NCBI RefSeq assembly: GCF_030268045.1
Contig: NZ_BSDC01000002.1
Span: 558,001 to 622,000 of the forward strand
Direction: 5' to 3'
Length of the DNA stretch: 64,000 bases
From: Geothrix edaphica
GTDB lineage: Bacteria; Acidobacteriota; Holophagae; Holophagales; Holophagaceae
The notes under the pieces are model-generated. The model made no database searches and had not been told where the DNA came from. It was given only the letters and a program-made list of their open reading frames with translations. Positions 17,433-26,185 of the stretch are shown here, piece after piece. Position 1 is the first letter of the stretch, and every line of letters begins with the position of its first letter. The position numbers and the translations under genes were made by a program.

Positions 17433-18668
17433 CTAGTACCCCCCGCCCCCGGTCCCGCCACCCGTGCCGCCGCCGGTGCCGCCGCCGAGCTGGCCGCGGA
17501 TCTCGCCACTGGGGTAGGTCGTGCTGTGGACGTTCACATAGAGGCCGCCGGTCCGCCAGCTCGTGAACTGGCCGCTCGTGAGCCGGGTGCCCAGGGGAAC
17601 AGTCCAGGTTCCGCTGCCGCCATCGCCGAGGGGCACGATGATGGGTCCGGCGGTGCCCACCGCGCCTTCATGGATGTGGGCCCCGGTGCCCGTGATCCCC
17701 GAGGTGGACAGGCCGCCGCTCAGCTGGAGGGTGACGGGGTTGACGCTCACCGCGCCCGTGCCCGTGGCGGTCGAGGGCGTCGCCGGGACCTCGCTGGCGC
17801 CGGCCAGCGTGGCGGACTGGGTGACCGGCGCGCTGAGGTTCAGCTGGCCGCGGATCTCGCCGGCGGGGTAGGCGGCGGAGTGCACGTTCACGTACAGGCT
17901 GCCGCTCTGCCAGCTGGCCACCTGGGCGCTGGTGAGTGTCGCGCCCGGAGCCACGGTCCAGACCCCGCCCCCGGCGTCGGTGAGGGGGATGAGGATCGGT
18001 CCGGCCACCCCGGCGGCCCCTTCGTGGATGTGGGCGGCGGTCCCCGTGATGCCCTCCGTCACCACCGTGCCCTGGATGGCCCCCGTGAGGGCGTCCACGG
18101 CCAGGGAGCCGAACCCCGTGGCCGTGCTCGGCGTGGCGGTGGCCTCCTGGGCGCCCGTGAGGCTCCCGAAGCTCACCCGCAGCGCGATCTGGCCCCGGAT
18201 CTCACCGGCCGTGAAGGCGGCGCTGTGGACGTTGACGTAGTAGGCGTTGGCCTGGAGGGCCGCGTACTGGGCGTCGGTCAGCACGGTGTTGGCCGGGACG
18301 GTCCACACGCCCCCGGGCCCGCCACTCAGCGGGATCACGATCGGCCCCGCGCTCCCCGCCGCACCCTCGTGGATGTGCGCGGCCACCCCGGCGATGCCCG
18401 AGGTGGTCACGGTTCCCGTCAGGACCTTCGTGCTCGGGTTCACCGAGAAGGTCGCGGCCCCGGCAGCCGTGGAGGCGTTGGTCGGCACCTCGGCGGCGCC
18501 CGAAAGCGCGGCGTAGCGGACCAGGGGGGGCGGGGGCGGAGGGGCGACGGTGGCGCCGCCGCCACCCCCGCCGCCGCCACAGGCGGCCGCCATCAGTGCG
18601 AGAAGGGAGAGGGCCAGGGCGCCGAAGGCTCGCGGCCCGGATCGGGGGTTCAGGTGGGGGGATCTCAT
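17433..18668 (-). CDS. Lipoprotein with three CHRD domains
   Basis: A 411-residue protein with a lipobox (LALMAAACGGGG) after an N-terminal hydrophobic segment, so it should be lipid-anchored in the envelope. Three tandem CHRD units of about 115 residues follow, each with the signatures AHIHEGAAG or AHIHEGAVG, a Trp-Val/Thr-Val-Pro segment and YVNVHS..YP.GEIRGQL. CHRD domains occur in chordin and many bacterial secreted proteins; their ligand is not established. The C-terminus is a (GGGT)n tail. The ATG at 18668 has GAGCAGGAG upstream and was preferred over an upstream in-frame start at 18710. Confidence 0.88.
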   Translation of the reverse strand: MRSPHLNPRSGPRAFGALALSLLALMAAACGGGGGGGGATVAPPPPPPLVRYAALSGAAEVPTNASTAAGAATFSVNPSTKVLTGTVTTSGIAGVAAHIHEGAAGSAGPIVIPLSGGPGGVWTVPANTVLTDAQYAALQANAYYVNVHSAAFTAGEIRGQIALRVSFGSLTGAQEATATPSTATGFGSLAVDALTGAIQGTVVTEGITGTAAHIHEGAAGVAGPILIPLTDAGGGVWTVAPGATLTSAQVASWQSGSLYVNVHSAAYPAGEIRGQLNLSAPVTQSATLAGASEVPATPSTATGTGAVSVNPVTLQLSGGLSTSGITGTGAHIHEGAVGTAGPIIVPLGDGGSGTWTVPLGTRLTSGQFTSWRTGGLYVNVHSTTYPSGEIRGQLGGGTGGGTGGGTGGGGY

Positions 18669-18783
18669 GGGCTGCTCCTGCTCAGGGGGACTCCCCTGTG
18701 GGCCCAACATGGGACCCCGGCCGGGGCCGAAGCAGATCCGGTCTGGAATTGGGGACCCCTCCGGTGGAGGCCCCGCACCGCCC

Positions 18784-20937
18784 TCACACCCGCGAGGTGC
18801 CCCCGCCGCTGGTCGCCAGCATCTTCAGGATCTCCACCACCTCCGCCGCGGATTGCGGGCGGTCCGCCTGGCGCTTGGCCATGAGCCGGCCCACCAGGGC
18901 GCCGAGGTCGGCGGGCAGGTCCGGCAGGGCGTCCGCGAGGGCGGGCACGGGCGCCTCGAGGTGCAGGGCGAGGAGGTCGTTGATATTGGGGCTGTCGAAG
19001 GGCGGCAGGCCCGAGCACAGCTCGAACAGCATGATCCCCAGGGCATAGAGGTCGGTCCTGGCGTCCACCGGCCCCCCCTGGATCTGCTCCGGGGACATGT
19101 AGCGGGGCGAACCGATGAGGTTCCCGGATTCCCGGGCGATCACGGCCGCGACCGGGGCGGCGAGGCCGAAATCCATGATCTTGGCGTCGCCCCGCACATC
19201 GAACAGGACGTTCGCCGGCTTGATGTCCCGGTGGACCACCCCGACCCCATGGGCCGCCTCCAGCCCCTCCGCGACCTGACGGGCGATGCGCAGCGCCAGC
19301 GCCAGCGGCAGGCGCCCCCGCCCCTCCAGCAGGCTCCGGAGGGTGATCCCCTTCAGGTACTCCATGGTCACGTAGGGGATCCCGTCGCATTCCCCGAAGT
19401 CGTGGGTCCGGAGGACGTAGCGGTGCGTGATCTTCCGGGCCAGGCGGATCTCCTGCTTGAGCAGGGCCAGGAACGCGGGATCCGAGGCCAGACCCGCCCG
19501 GACGACCTTCAGGGCGACCTCCTCGTCCAGCTGGAGGTCCCGCACCTTCAGGACCACGCCCATCCCGCCACGGCCCAGCAGCTCCTCCACCCGGTACCGG
19601 CTCGCGAAGACGGCGCCGGCCTGGAGGGCGGCGGGGAGGGGCTCGGCCGCCTCGGCCGCACCTGCCGGCCGCAGGCGCCGCGTGGCCTCCTCCGCGGTCG
19701 GAGGCGGGAGGGGGCTCGGGAGGACCCAGGGCCCCGCCCCCTTCCGGGTCGTTTCGAGCAGGGCCAGCAGGTCATCCTTGGCCCTCAGCTCGGCGAGCAT
19801 GGACCGGAAGGTCCGGGTGAGCAGTCCCACCTCGTCCTGCGTGGGCACAAGGGCGAGGGTCTCGGGCGGTTCGCCTTCCGCCAGGGCCTGGGCGGCGGTG
19901 GCCAGGGCCTCGAGGGGGGCCGTCACCTTCCGGGCGGAGCGGAGGCTCAGGGCCAGCGCGGCCAGGAGCCCCGCGACCCCCACGGCCAGGATGGCCTTCT
20001 GCAGGTTGCGGAAGGGTGCCAGCAGGGGGTCCATGGGCATCAGCAGGACATCCGCCATCTCCAGGTCCAGGGCGTTCACGCCCCGCAGCGGGGACACCAT
20101 CCCCAGGTAGTTCCGCCCGGCGACCTTGAAGGACAGCACCTGGGACCGCTGGCCATCCAGGACCTGGGCCCGGACCGCGAGGAAGGCCGGTTCCCGCGCC
20201 AGGAGCCGGTCCAGGGCCTCCGCCTCCGGGAGGGTCGTCCCCAGGGTCCGGAACTGGCTCAGCAGGGCCAGGTGGGCGGAGGGATCGCCGCGCTGGGGCC
20301 CGGCGATGGCCAGCCGCCGGAGGTCGCCGGCGGCCCGGTCATCCACCCGCGTCCCCACCAGCATGGCCCCCAGGGGGCTCCCCCCGGGCGAGGTCAGGGG
20401 CCGCGCCACCGCGTGATAGACCCCCGGCCGGTCCCCCCAGTCCACCCGGAGGAAGCCCCGGTAGGAGGGGCCCGGGTGGCGCTCCGATCGGGCGTCCTCC
20501 GGGGCCAGGGCCATCTGGAGGATCCCCGCGTCCGGGAAGGCGGGGCGCGCGCCCCTGGCCGTGGCGGCCAGGAGGGTGCCGTCCGGCTTCACGACGAGGG
20601 CCACCTCCGCGCTCAGCCGGGGCAGGTTCTCCACCAGGGTGTCCGCCAGGCTGGTGGAGGCGCCCGTCTCCAGGGCCTGCTCCACGAGGGCGAGGTTGCC
20701 CGAGTACTGCGCGAAGACCTCCAGCCCCGCATCCATGGACCGGCCCTGCTGCTCGAAGGCCCGGTCCAGGACATAGCCGCCCGCGGAGAGGCTGTCGCTC
20801 GCCATGGCCCGCGCCCCCCGCTCGGCCTCGCTGTACGCCACCCAGAGGATGATGGACAGGAGCGCCAGGAGGGCCGCCGCCTGCCGCGTGAAGAAGGTCC
20901 ACGCCAGCGTCCGGTACCAGCTGATGGGTGGCGGCAT
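18784..20937 (-). CDS. Membrane receptor Ser/Thr protein kinase (PknB-type)
   Basis: A 717-residue inner-membrane kinase. It has TM1 at about residues 16-34, a periplasmic sensor region of about 270 residues (Cache-like by position), TM2 (AILAVGVAGLLAALALSL, about 307-325), a HAMP-like helix pair, a Pro-rich linker, then a C-terminal Hanks kinase domain (about 435-700). Kinase motifs are complete: GRGGMGVV, VALKVV, HRDIKPANVL, DFGLA and GSPRYMSPEQ. GAGGAAGG precedes the ATG at 20937. It is divergent from the cupredoxin gene (53 nt between starts), so the two may share a control region. The signal is unknown. Confidence 0.88.
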   Translation of the reverse strand: MPPPISWYRTLAWTFFTRQAAALLALLSIILWVAYSEAERGARAMASDSLSAGGYVLDRAFEQQGRSMDAGLEVFAQYSGNLALVEQALETGASTSLADTLVENLPRLSAEVALVVKPDGTLLAATARGARPAFPDAGILQMALAPEDARSERHPGPSYRGFLRVDWGDRPGVYHAVARPLTSPGGSPLGAMLVGTRVDDRAAGDLRRLAIAGPQRGDPSAHLALLSQFRTLGTTLPEAEALDRLLAREPAFLAVRAQVLDGQRSQVLSFKVAGRNYLGMVSPLRGVNALDLEMADVLLMPMDPLLAPFRNLQKAILAVGVAGLLAALALSLRSARKVTAPLEALATAAQALAEGEPPETLALVPTQDEVGLLTRTFRSMLAELRAKDDLLALLETTRKGAGPWVLPSPLPPPTAEEATRRLRPAGAAEAAEPLPAALQAGAVFASRYRVEELLGRGGMGVVLKVRDLQLDEEVALKVVRAGLASDPAFLALLKQEIRLARKITHRYVLRTHDFGECDGIPYVTMEYLKGITLRSLLEGRGRLPLALALRIARQVAEGLEAAHGVGVVHRDIKPANVLFDVRGDAKIMDFGLAAPVAAVIARESGNLIGSPRYMSPEQIQGGPVDARTDLYALGIMLFELCSGLPPFDSPNINDLLALHLEAPVPALADALPDLPADLGALVGRLMAKRQADRPQSAAEVVEILKMLATSGGGTSRV

Positions 20938-20990
20938 GGGCCTTCCTCGGGGTCGGTATACTTGCCTCGAATCTACCCTGGATGCCAAGC

Positions 20991-21665
20991 ATGTTCCGAA
21001 CCCCCGCTCACGGTCTGCCCGTCCTGGCCCTGACCGTGCCGTTGCTTGCCGGGAGCGTCCAGGGCCCGGTGCGGCTCCGGGAGAAGGACGGCCGGTTCCG
21101 GGCCTCACTGAAGGACTGCGTGGCCATCCTGGAGCCCATCGAGGCCCCGGTCCCGGCGGCGGGGCCGTCGAAGCCCCTCGTCATCCGCACGGTGGGGAAG
21201 GAGTTCCACCCCCGCGTCTCCATCGCCACGCCCGGCACCGACGTGACGTTCCCCAACCTGGACCACATCCTCCACAACGTGTTCAGCGTGACCCAGGGGA
21301 ACCGGTTCGACACCGGACAGTACCGGCCCGGGGACGCACCCAGGGTCAAGGTGGCGAACCCTGGCCTGGTGAAGCTCTACTGCAACGTCCACCACCAGAT
21401 GAACGCGTTCCTGTGGGTGGTCAGCACCCCCTTCGCGCAGGTGCTCGACGGCCGGTCGGGCGTGCGGTTCGACCGGGTGCCCGCGGGCACCTACCGGCTC
21501 CGCCTCTGGCATCCCGAGGCCGGCGACCGGACCTGGACGGTGGCGGTCGGCGATGGCCCCACCCAGGGGGCCTGGGAGCTCGAGGTCTCCCTGCCCGCCC
21601 TCGAGCCCCACAAGAACAAGTTCGGCCGGGACTACGCCCCCCCGGCGGACGACCGGAACTACTAG
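20991..21665 (+). CDS. Secreted cupredoxin-domain protein (type 1 copper)
   Basis: About 224 residues with an N-terminal signal peptide (VLALTVPLLAGSVQG). The cupredoxin fold is supported by ligands His in LHNVFS and Cys-x2-His-x2-Met in YCNVHHQM. A beta-sandwich C-terminal part (VPAGTYRLRLWHPEAGDRTW) resembles carboxypeptidase-regulatory-like domains of methylamine-utilisation-type proteins. It likely acts in periplasmic electron transfer or copper binding. Two ATGs (20982, 20991) are possible, neither with a strong RBS. TATACT at 20957-20962 could be a -10. It ends 4 nt into the convergent OMP gene. Confidence 0.78.
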   Translation: MFRTPAHGLPVLALTVPLLAGSVQGPVRLREKDGRFRASLKDCVAILEPIEAPVPAAGPSKPLVIRTVGKEFHPRVSIATPGTDVTFPNLDHILHNVFSVTQGNRFDTGQYRPGDAPRVKVANPGLVKLYCNVHHQMNAFLWVVSTPFAQVLDGRSGVRFDRVPAGTYRLRLWHPEAGDRTWTVAVGDGPTQGAWELEVSLPALEPHKNKFGRDYAPPADDRNY

Positions 21666-22726
21666 AACCGCTTCATGAGAACCAGCATCGTCCGGGTGAT
21701 CCGGTACTCCTCGCCGTCCGTCCGCTGCCGGAGGTACACGACGGAGACGATCCACTGCCCCGGGAGCGGCAGGGCGACGTCCAGCCGCGGGCCCCGGGCC
21801 CGGCGGTAGAACCACCACTCGTCCCCGTTCACCGGATAGAGCGTGCCCGTGGAGGAGAGGCGCTGCCAGGTGAGGGACACCTGCGGCCAGTAGACCCGCT
21901 CGCGGCTGCCGGCGGTGGCCTGCACCTCCTCGCTGGTCTCCCGGGTCTCCCGGTTGCCCGACCGGAACCAGCGGATCTCCCACGGGAAGACCGTGTTCCA
22001 CTTCGCGGCGGCGCCGCCCGCGTCTACCCGCATCCGCTGCCGCTCCGTGGGGCTGTGGCCGGGCAGGCGGCGGAGGCGCTCGTCGGCCGGATCCCAGGCA
22101 AGGTCCCAGCGCCCCACGTGGGCCGTCCAGGACCAGGGCCCGGTGTCCAGCTTCAGGACCACCTGGGCTGCGGCGAGATCCACCTGGCCGCCCAGGATGG
22201 TCCGGACCCGGCCCGTCATCCCGCGGAGGCTGGCCTCCTGGAGCGCCCCTCCGGGGCCGCGGACCCCGGCGGTGCCGCCGGCGCCCAGCAGGCGGAGATC
22301 CCGGTCCCACAGGGCCTGGGAGGACAGCAGCCGGCTCTCCTGCAGCCCCAGGTCCAGGGTGCCGAAGGTCCGCGCCGTGACCCAGGAGAGCGCCGCGTGG
22401 GCCACGTCCAGCTGGGTTCCATTCGAGGGCTGCTGGTCCCAGCGGGGCGGATTGAGGCGATTCCCGTCCGAGCCCAGGGCCGAGCGGCTGCCGGCCTCCA
22501 GGTGTAGCGCCGGCAGGTCCCAGGACCAGCGGAGCCGGAGCTGGGCCCCCGCGCGGCGGAAGGACTCCGTGGCCTGGCCCGGATCCGAGAGCTGGTCGCC
22601 CCGCAGCGTCAGCTCCCAGGCGGGCTGCCAGAATCCGGGTGGCTCCTGGGGGAAGGGCGCGGCCTCCTGGCCGAAGGCGAGGGCGGCGACCAGGTGTAAT
22701 GTCCAGCGGCGGATCGGAAGCATCAT
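21662..22726 (-). CDS. Predicted outer-membrane beta-barrel protein, unknown function
   Basis: A 354-residue protein with a signal peptide (RRWTLHLVAALAFGQ). The mature part is built of alternating amphipathic strands with regular Arg/Trp/Leu and turns, for example LQLRWSW-type stretches, consistent with a barrel. The C-terminus ends ...MLVLMKRF, with the terminal Phe typical of outer-membrane proteins. I do not recognise the family. It is convergent with the cupredoxin gene (4-nt overlap at the stops) and divergent from the MocR gene. The double ATG at 22721-22726 makes the start ambiguous by one codon. Confidence 0.65.
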   Translation of the reverse strand: MMLPIRRWTLHLVAALAFGQEAAPFPQEPPGFWQPAWELTLRGDQLSDPGQATESFRRAGAQLRLRWSWDLPALHLEAGSRSALGSDGNRLNPPRWDQQPSNGTQLDVAHAALSWVTARTFGTLDLGLQESRLLSSQALWDRDLRLLGAGGTAGVRGPGGALQEASLRGMTGRVRTILGGQVDLAAAQVVLKLDTGPWSWTAHVGRWDLAWDPADERLRRLPGHSPTERQRMRVDAGGAAAKWNTVFPWEIRWFRSGNRETRETSEEVQATAGSRERVYWPQVSLTWQRLSSTGTLYPVNGDEWWFYRRARGPRLDVALPLPGQWIVSVVYLRQRTDGEEYRITRTMLVLMKRF

Positions 22727-22862
22727 CCGGGGGCTCGGGGTTTCCGTGGATGGTAGTCCAGTGCCCTGGAATGGCGAAGGTCGTCGCGGCCGCAACTGCT
22801 CCGGCCCGCCTTGACGGGGCCCGCCCGCAATCGGATCCTGGCCCGAGCCACGGAGGTCCAGG

Positions 22863-24368
22863 TTGGGCAGCTGGGATCTTGCCATCGCGCTGGATCGAAC
22901 CAAGGCGGAGCCTCTGTACCTCCAGTTGGTGAAGGCCCTCGAGGAGGGCATCCGGCACGGCCGCTTCAAGCCCGGGGATGCCCTGCCGGGGACCCGGGCC
23001 ATGGCCGACCAGCTCGGCGTGAACCGGAACACCACCCTGGCCGCCTACCGGGAGCTCGAGGCGGAGGGGTGGATCGAAGTCGCCCCGGACCGGGGCACCT
23101 TCGTGGCCCGGAAGCTGCCCTTCGTCCTGGAGGTCGCTGCGGGGATCTCCGCGCAGGATTCGGCCTCCTGGAAACGCGCCACGCCCCGCGGCGGGCCCTT
23201 CTTCCAGCCGGGGGCCCCGGCCCTGGAATCCTTCCAGCTGATCCCCGACACGACGGACCTGCGGCTCGCGCCCACGGACGCCATCCACCGGGCCTACGGC
23301 CGGGTGCTCAAGCTGCACCCCGAGCGGCTGCTGCAGCCCGGCTGGGATCCCCGGGGGCTGCTGGACCTGCGGAGCTCCCTTTGCAAGATGCTGCGCGACA
23401 TGCGCGGCCTGTCCGTGGAGGCCGGCAACCTCCTGCTCACCCGCGGCCTGATGAGCACCCTGAACCTCGTCTCCCGCGTGCTCTTCGCCCCCGGGGATGC
23501 CGTCGCCGTGGAGAACCCGGGACTCTTCCGGGTGGCCGAGGCCTTCCGGGCCGCCGGCGCCCGGCTGTTTCCCGTCCCCGTGGACGCCCACGGGCTGGAT
23601 GTGGAGGCCCTCGAGGCGCTGCTGATCCAGGAGCCCATCCGCCTGCTCTACCTCACCGCCAGCCCCCAGCACCCCACCCAGGTGACGCTGGATCCCGCCC
23701 GGCGCCGGCGCCTCCTGGAGCTGTCCGCGGCGCATGGCTTCCGCATCCTGGAGGGCGACCCGAGCCTGGGCTTCCACCGGGAGAAGAACCCCAGCCTGCC
23801 CCTGGCCAGCGAGGATCCCCAGGGCCGGGTGCTCTACTTCAGCAGCTTCGAGCAGATCCTCGCGCCGGGCCTGCAGGTGGGCTTCCTGGCGGGGGAGGCG
23901 GGCCTCATCAAGGCCCTGGCCCAGCAGCGGCAGCTGGTGGACTGGCCCGGGAACCTGGTCCAGGAGACCACCATCGAGGAGACCCTGCGCGATGGCGAGA
24001 TCGTCCGGCACCTGCGGCGCATCCGGAAGCTCACCGAAGAGCGGCGGGAGACCATGGTGGATCGCCTCCTGCTCCACCTCCATCCCGCCATCTCCGTGAA
24101 GAACCCGCGGGAGGGCCTGTCCCTCTGGGTGCGCGTGGCCGAGGAGGTGCCGCTCGAGGCCTGGACCGAGCGCTGCCTCGCCCACGGGGTGGTCTTCTAC
24201 CCCGGGGCCCTCTACGACCTGCACCGCCGGACGCTTCCCCACATCTGCCTGGGGTTCGCGGCCCACAGCCTCGACGAGCAGAACGAAGCCTGCGCCCGCA
24301 TGGCCCTCGCGCTGAAGGAGGTGCGCCCCGGCGGCGCGCTCCCCCGGGGCGGCGGCCCCCAGGGATGA
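22863..24368 (+). CDS. MocR/PdxR-type GntR regulator with degenerate aminotransferase domain
   Basis: A 501-residue fusion of a GntR winged helix (about 10-85; PGTRAMADQLGVNRNTTLAAYRELEAEGW) and a fold-type I aminotransferase domain (about 110-480). In MocR proteins PLP binds a Lys in a (T/S)FSK-x-L-x-P-G-L-R-x-G-Y motif. Here the motif reads SSFEQILAPGLQVGF, so Lys becomes Gln331 and the phosphate-contacting Arg becomes Gln. The EDDYD segment is EGDPS. It therefore probably does not bind PLP covalently and may sense another ligand or act constitutively. The target could be the divergent OMP gene. Confidence 0.85.
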   Translation: MGSWDLAIALDRTKAEPLYLQLVKALEEGIRHGRFKPGDALPGTRAMADQLGVNRNTTLAAYRELEAEGWIEVAPDRGTFVARKLPFVLEVAAGISAQDSASWKRATPRGGPFFQPGAPALESFQLIPDTTDLRLAPTDAIHRAYGRVLKLHPERLLQPGWDPRGLLDLRSSLCKMLRDMRGLSVEAGNLLLTRGLMSTLNLVSRVLFAPGDAVAVENPGLFRVAEAFRAAGARLFPVPVDAHGLDVEALEALLIQEPIRLLYLTASPQHPTQVTLDPARRRRLLELSAAHGFRILEGDPSLGFHREKNPSLPLASEDPQGRVLYFSSFEQILAPGLQVGFLAGEAGLIKALAQQRQLVDWPGNLVQETTIEETLRDGEIVRHLRRIRKLTEERRETMVDRLLLHLHPAISVKNPREGLSLWVRVAEEVPLEAWTERCLAHGVVFYPGALYDLHRRTLPHICLGFAAHSLDEQNEACARMALALKEVRPGGALPRGGGPQG

Positions 24369-24467
24369 GGTTCCCGGCGTCACGACCGTTTTTTCCCTGC
24401 TGCAATCCATTCCTCCTGGCACGTTCCGGATTCGTGGCTTAGGCTTTAACTGCCATCTGGAGCCCAT

Positions 24468-25979
24468 TTGCCGAACGAGCGCCCCCACGGTCTGGATCTC
24501 AGGGGCTTCATGCTCAAGATCGACCGTCTCGATGCGATCGGGCGCCTCCGCAACGCGGAACGGCGCATCAACGCCCTGGAGCAGCGGGTGTCGGAACTGA
24601 GCCTGCTCGATGCCGTCACCGGGCTGCCCAACCATCGCCACTTCGAGGACCGGCTCTCCCAGTCCCTGCTCGTGGCCCAGCGCCATGGGCATATCGTCGC
24701 CTTCCTCCTCATGGATCTCGACCGGTTCAAGCGCGTGAACGACCTGCTGGGGCACTCGGGCGGCGACGAGGTGCTGAGGCTGGTGGGCCAGCGCCTCCAG
24801 GAGGCCCTGCGCCAGGGCGACACGCTGGCCTGCATGGGCGGCGACCGGTTCCTGGTCCTGCTCCCGGAGATCAAGGATGTGGTGGCGGCGGCCCGGGTGG
24901 GCCAGAAGCTGCTGGAGGCCCTCCAGGCGCCCTTCCGCGCCGGGTCCCGGGAGCTGGATCTCACCGCCAGCATCGGGGTCTGCGTCTACCCCAACGACGG
25001 CATGGATCCGCACGTGCTGGAGGCCCACGCGGAGTCCGCCCTGGTCCGCGCGAAGGAGCGCGGCGGCGGTCGCATCGAGTGCTTCACCAGCACCCTCAAC
25101 GAGGTCTCGTTGGAGCGCCAGGAGCTGGAGAGCTGCCTGCGGTCCGCCCTGCAGAACGGCGAGCTGCAGATGTACTACCAGCCCCAGTTCTTCATGGACG
25201 GCCGCCTGGCCGGCGCCGAGGCGCTCATGCGCTGGAACCATCCCCTCCTGGGATCGGTTCCTCCCGTGAAGTTCATCCCCCTGGCCGAGGAGAGCCGCCT
25301 CATCCTGCCCATCGGCGAGTGGGCCCTCCGTGAGACCTGCGGCCAGATGGCCAAGTGGCAGGCCATCAGCCCCTCGCCGCTCCTCCTCGCGGTGAATGTG
25401 TCCGTCCTCCAGTTCGCCAACGGGGACTGGGATGCCTGCGTAGCGCGGGCCCTGGCGGACACGGGCCTGGATCCCGGCTGCCTGGAGCTGGAGCTCACGG
25501 AAAGCATGGTGATGCGCCAGGGCCACGAGGACCTGGCGCCGCTCCACCGGCTGCGCGAGATCGGCACCCGGATCGCCATCGACGACTTCGGCACGGGCTA
25601 CAGCTCCCTGGGCTACCTCCAGCGCCTGCCGATCACGACCCTGAAGCTCGACCAGTCCTTCATCGCGGCGCTGACCTCCGAGGACCCCGGGCTCTCGTCC
25701 GAGGCCATCGTGCGGGCCGTCATCCAACTAGCCCACAGCCTCAACCTCACCGTGGTGGCCGAAGGCGTGGAGACCGAGGGTCAGCGGGACATGCTGGAGC
25801 TGCTGGGCTGTGACTGCCTGCAGGGCTTCCTGCTGGGCCGGCCCCTGCCCGCGGACGCCTTCGAGGCCATGCTGGAGTTCATGTCCACGAAGCAGTTCCT
25901 CAAGAAGGCCGCGCGCGGGCAGGAGGAAGTCAAGGTCGTCCGGGCGGTCCCGGCGGGCCGGGGACGCGGAGCCCGGTAG
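24468..25979 (+). CDS. Hybrid GGDEF/EAL protein, probably a c-di-GMP phosphodiesterase
   Basis: Cytoplasmic protein of up to 503 aa with no membrane segment. The GGDEF domain (about 47-205) carries GGDRF instead of GGDEF (Arg127), which should abolish cyclase activity. The EAL domain (about 230-480) keeps EALMRW, NVSVLQF, ELTES, DDFGTGYSSL, LDQSFI, AEGVE and QGFLLGRPL, so phosphodiesterase activity is expected. A short coiled coil (about 25-45) precedes GGDEF. The TTG start at 24468 has GGAG 6 nt before it; the ATG at 24510 is an alternative. It follows the MocR gene by 99 nt. Confidence 0.87.
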   Translation: MPNERPHGLDLRGFMLKIDRLDAIGRLRNAERRINALEQRVSELSLLDAVTGLPNHRHFEDRLSQSLLVAQRHGHIVAFLLMDLDRFKRVNDLLGHSGGDEVLRLVGQRLQEALRQGDTLACMGGDRFLVLLPEIKDVVAAARVGQKLLEALQAPFRAGSRELDLTASIGVCVYPNDGMDPHVLEAHAESALVRAKERGGGRIECFTSTLNEVSLERQELESCLRSALQNGELQMYYQPQFFMDGRLAGAEALMRWNHPLLGSVPPVKFIPLAEESRLILPIGEWALRETCGQMAKWQAISPSPLLLAVNVSVLQFANGDWDACVARALADTGLDPGCLELELTESMVMRQGHEDLAPLHRLREIGTRIAIDDFGTGYSSLGYLQRLPITTLKLDQSFIAALTSEDPGLSSEAIVRAVIQLAHSLNLTVVAEGVETEGQRDMLELLGCDCLQGFLLGRPLPADAFEAMLEFMSTKQFLKKAARGQEEVKVVRAVPAGRGRGAR

Positions 25980-26185
25980 CGGCCCCGGTGCTCCTGGGCC
26001 TCCGCCGCAGAGGCCGGCCCCCGCCTGGGGGGCTTGTAAAAAACAAAATGTGACATTGGCCTGCCCGCGGGCACGGAAGAATCAAGGTGTCCCTGTGCCT
26101 CCGGACCGTACGGACCCTTCCCCGGGCCCCGGAGATCGGCGCATTCCCATGGCGCTTCGGCAGGGTCCCACCCATCGAGGCCCCC

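Noticed and set aside
21105-25727. Minus-strand open frame of about 1,540 codons
   Set aside because: Its translation is low-complexity Gly/Ala/Arg/His/Gln and lies opposite the well-supported MocR and GGDEF/EAL genes.
25980-26185. Purine riboswitch before the nucleobase permease operon
   Set aside because: I could not find the conserved three-way-junction sequences. Only a 12-bp palindrome TGCCCGCGGGCA at 26062-26073 stands out, which is not enough in such GC-rich DNA.
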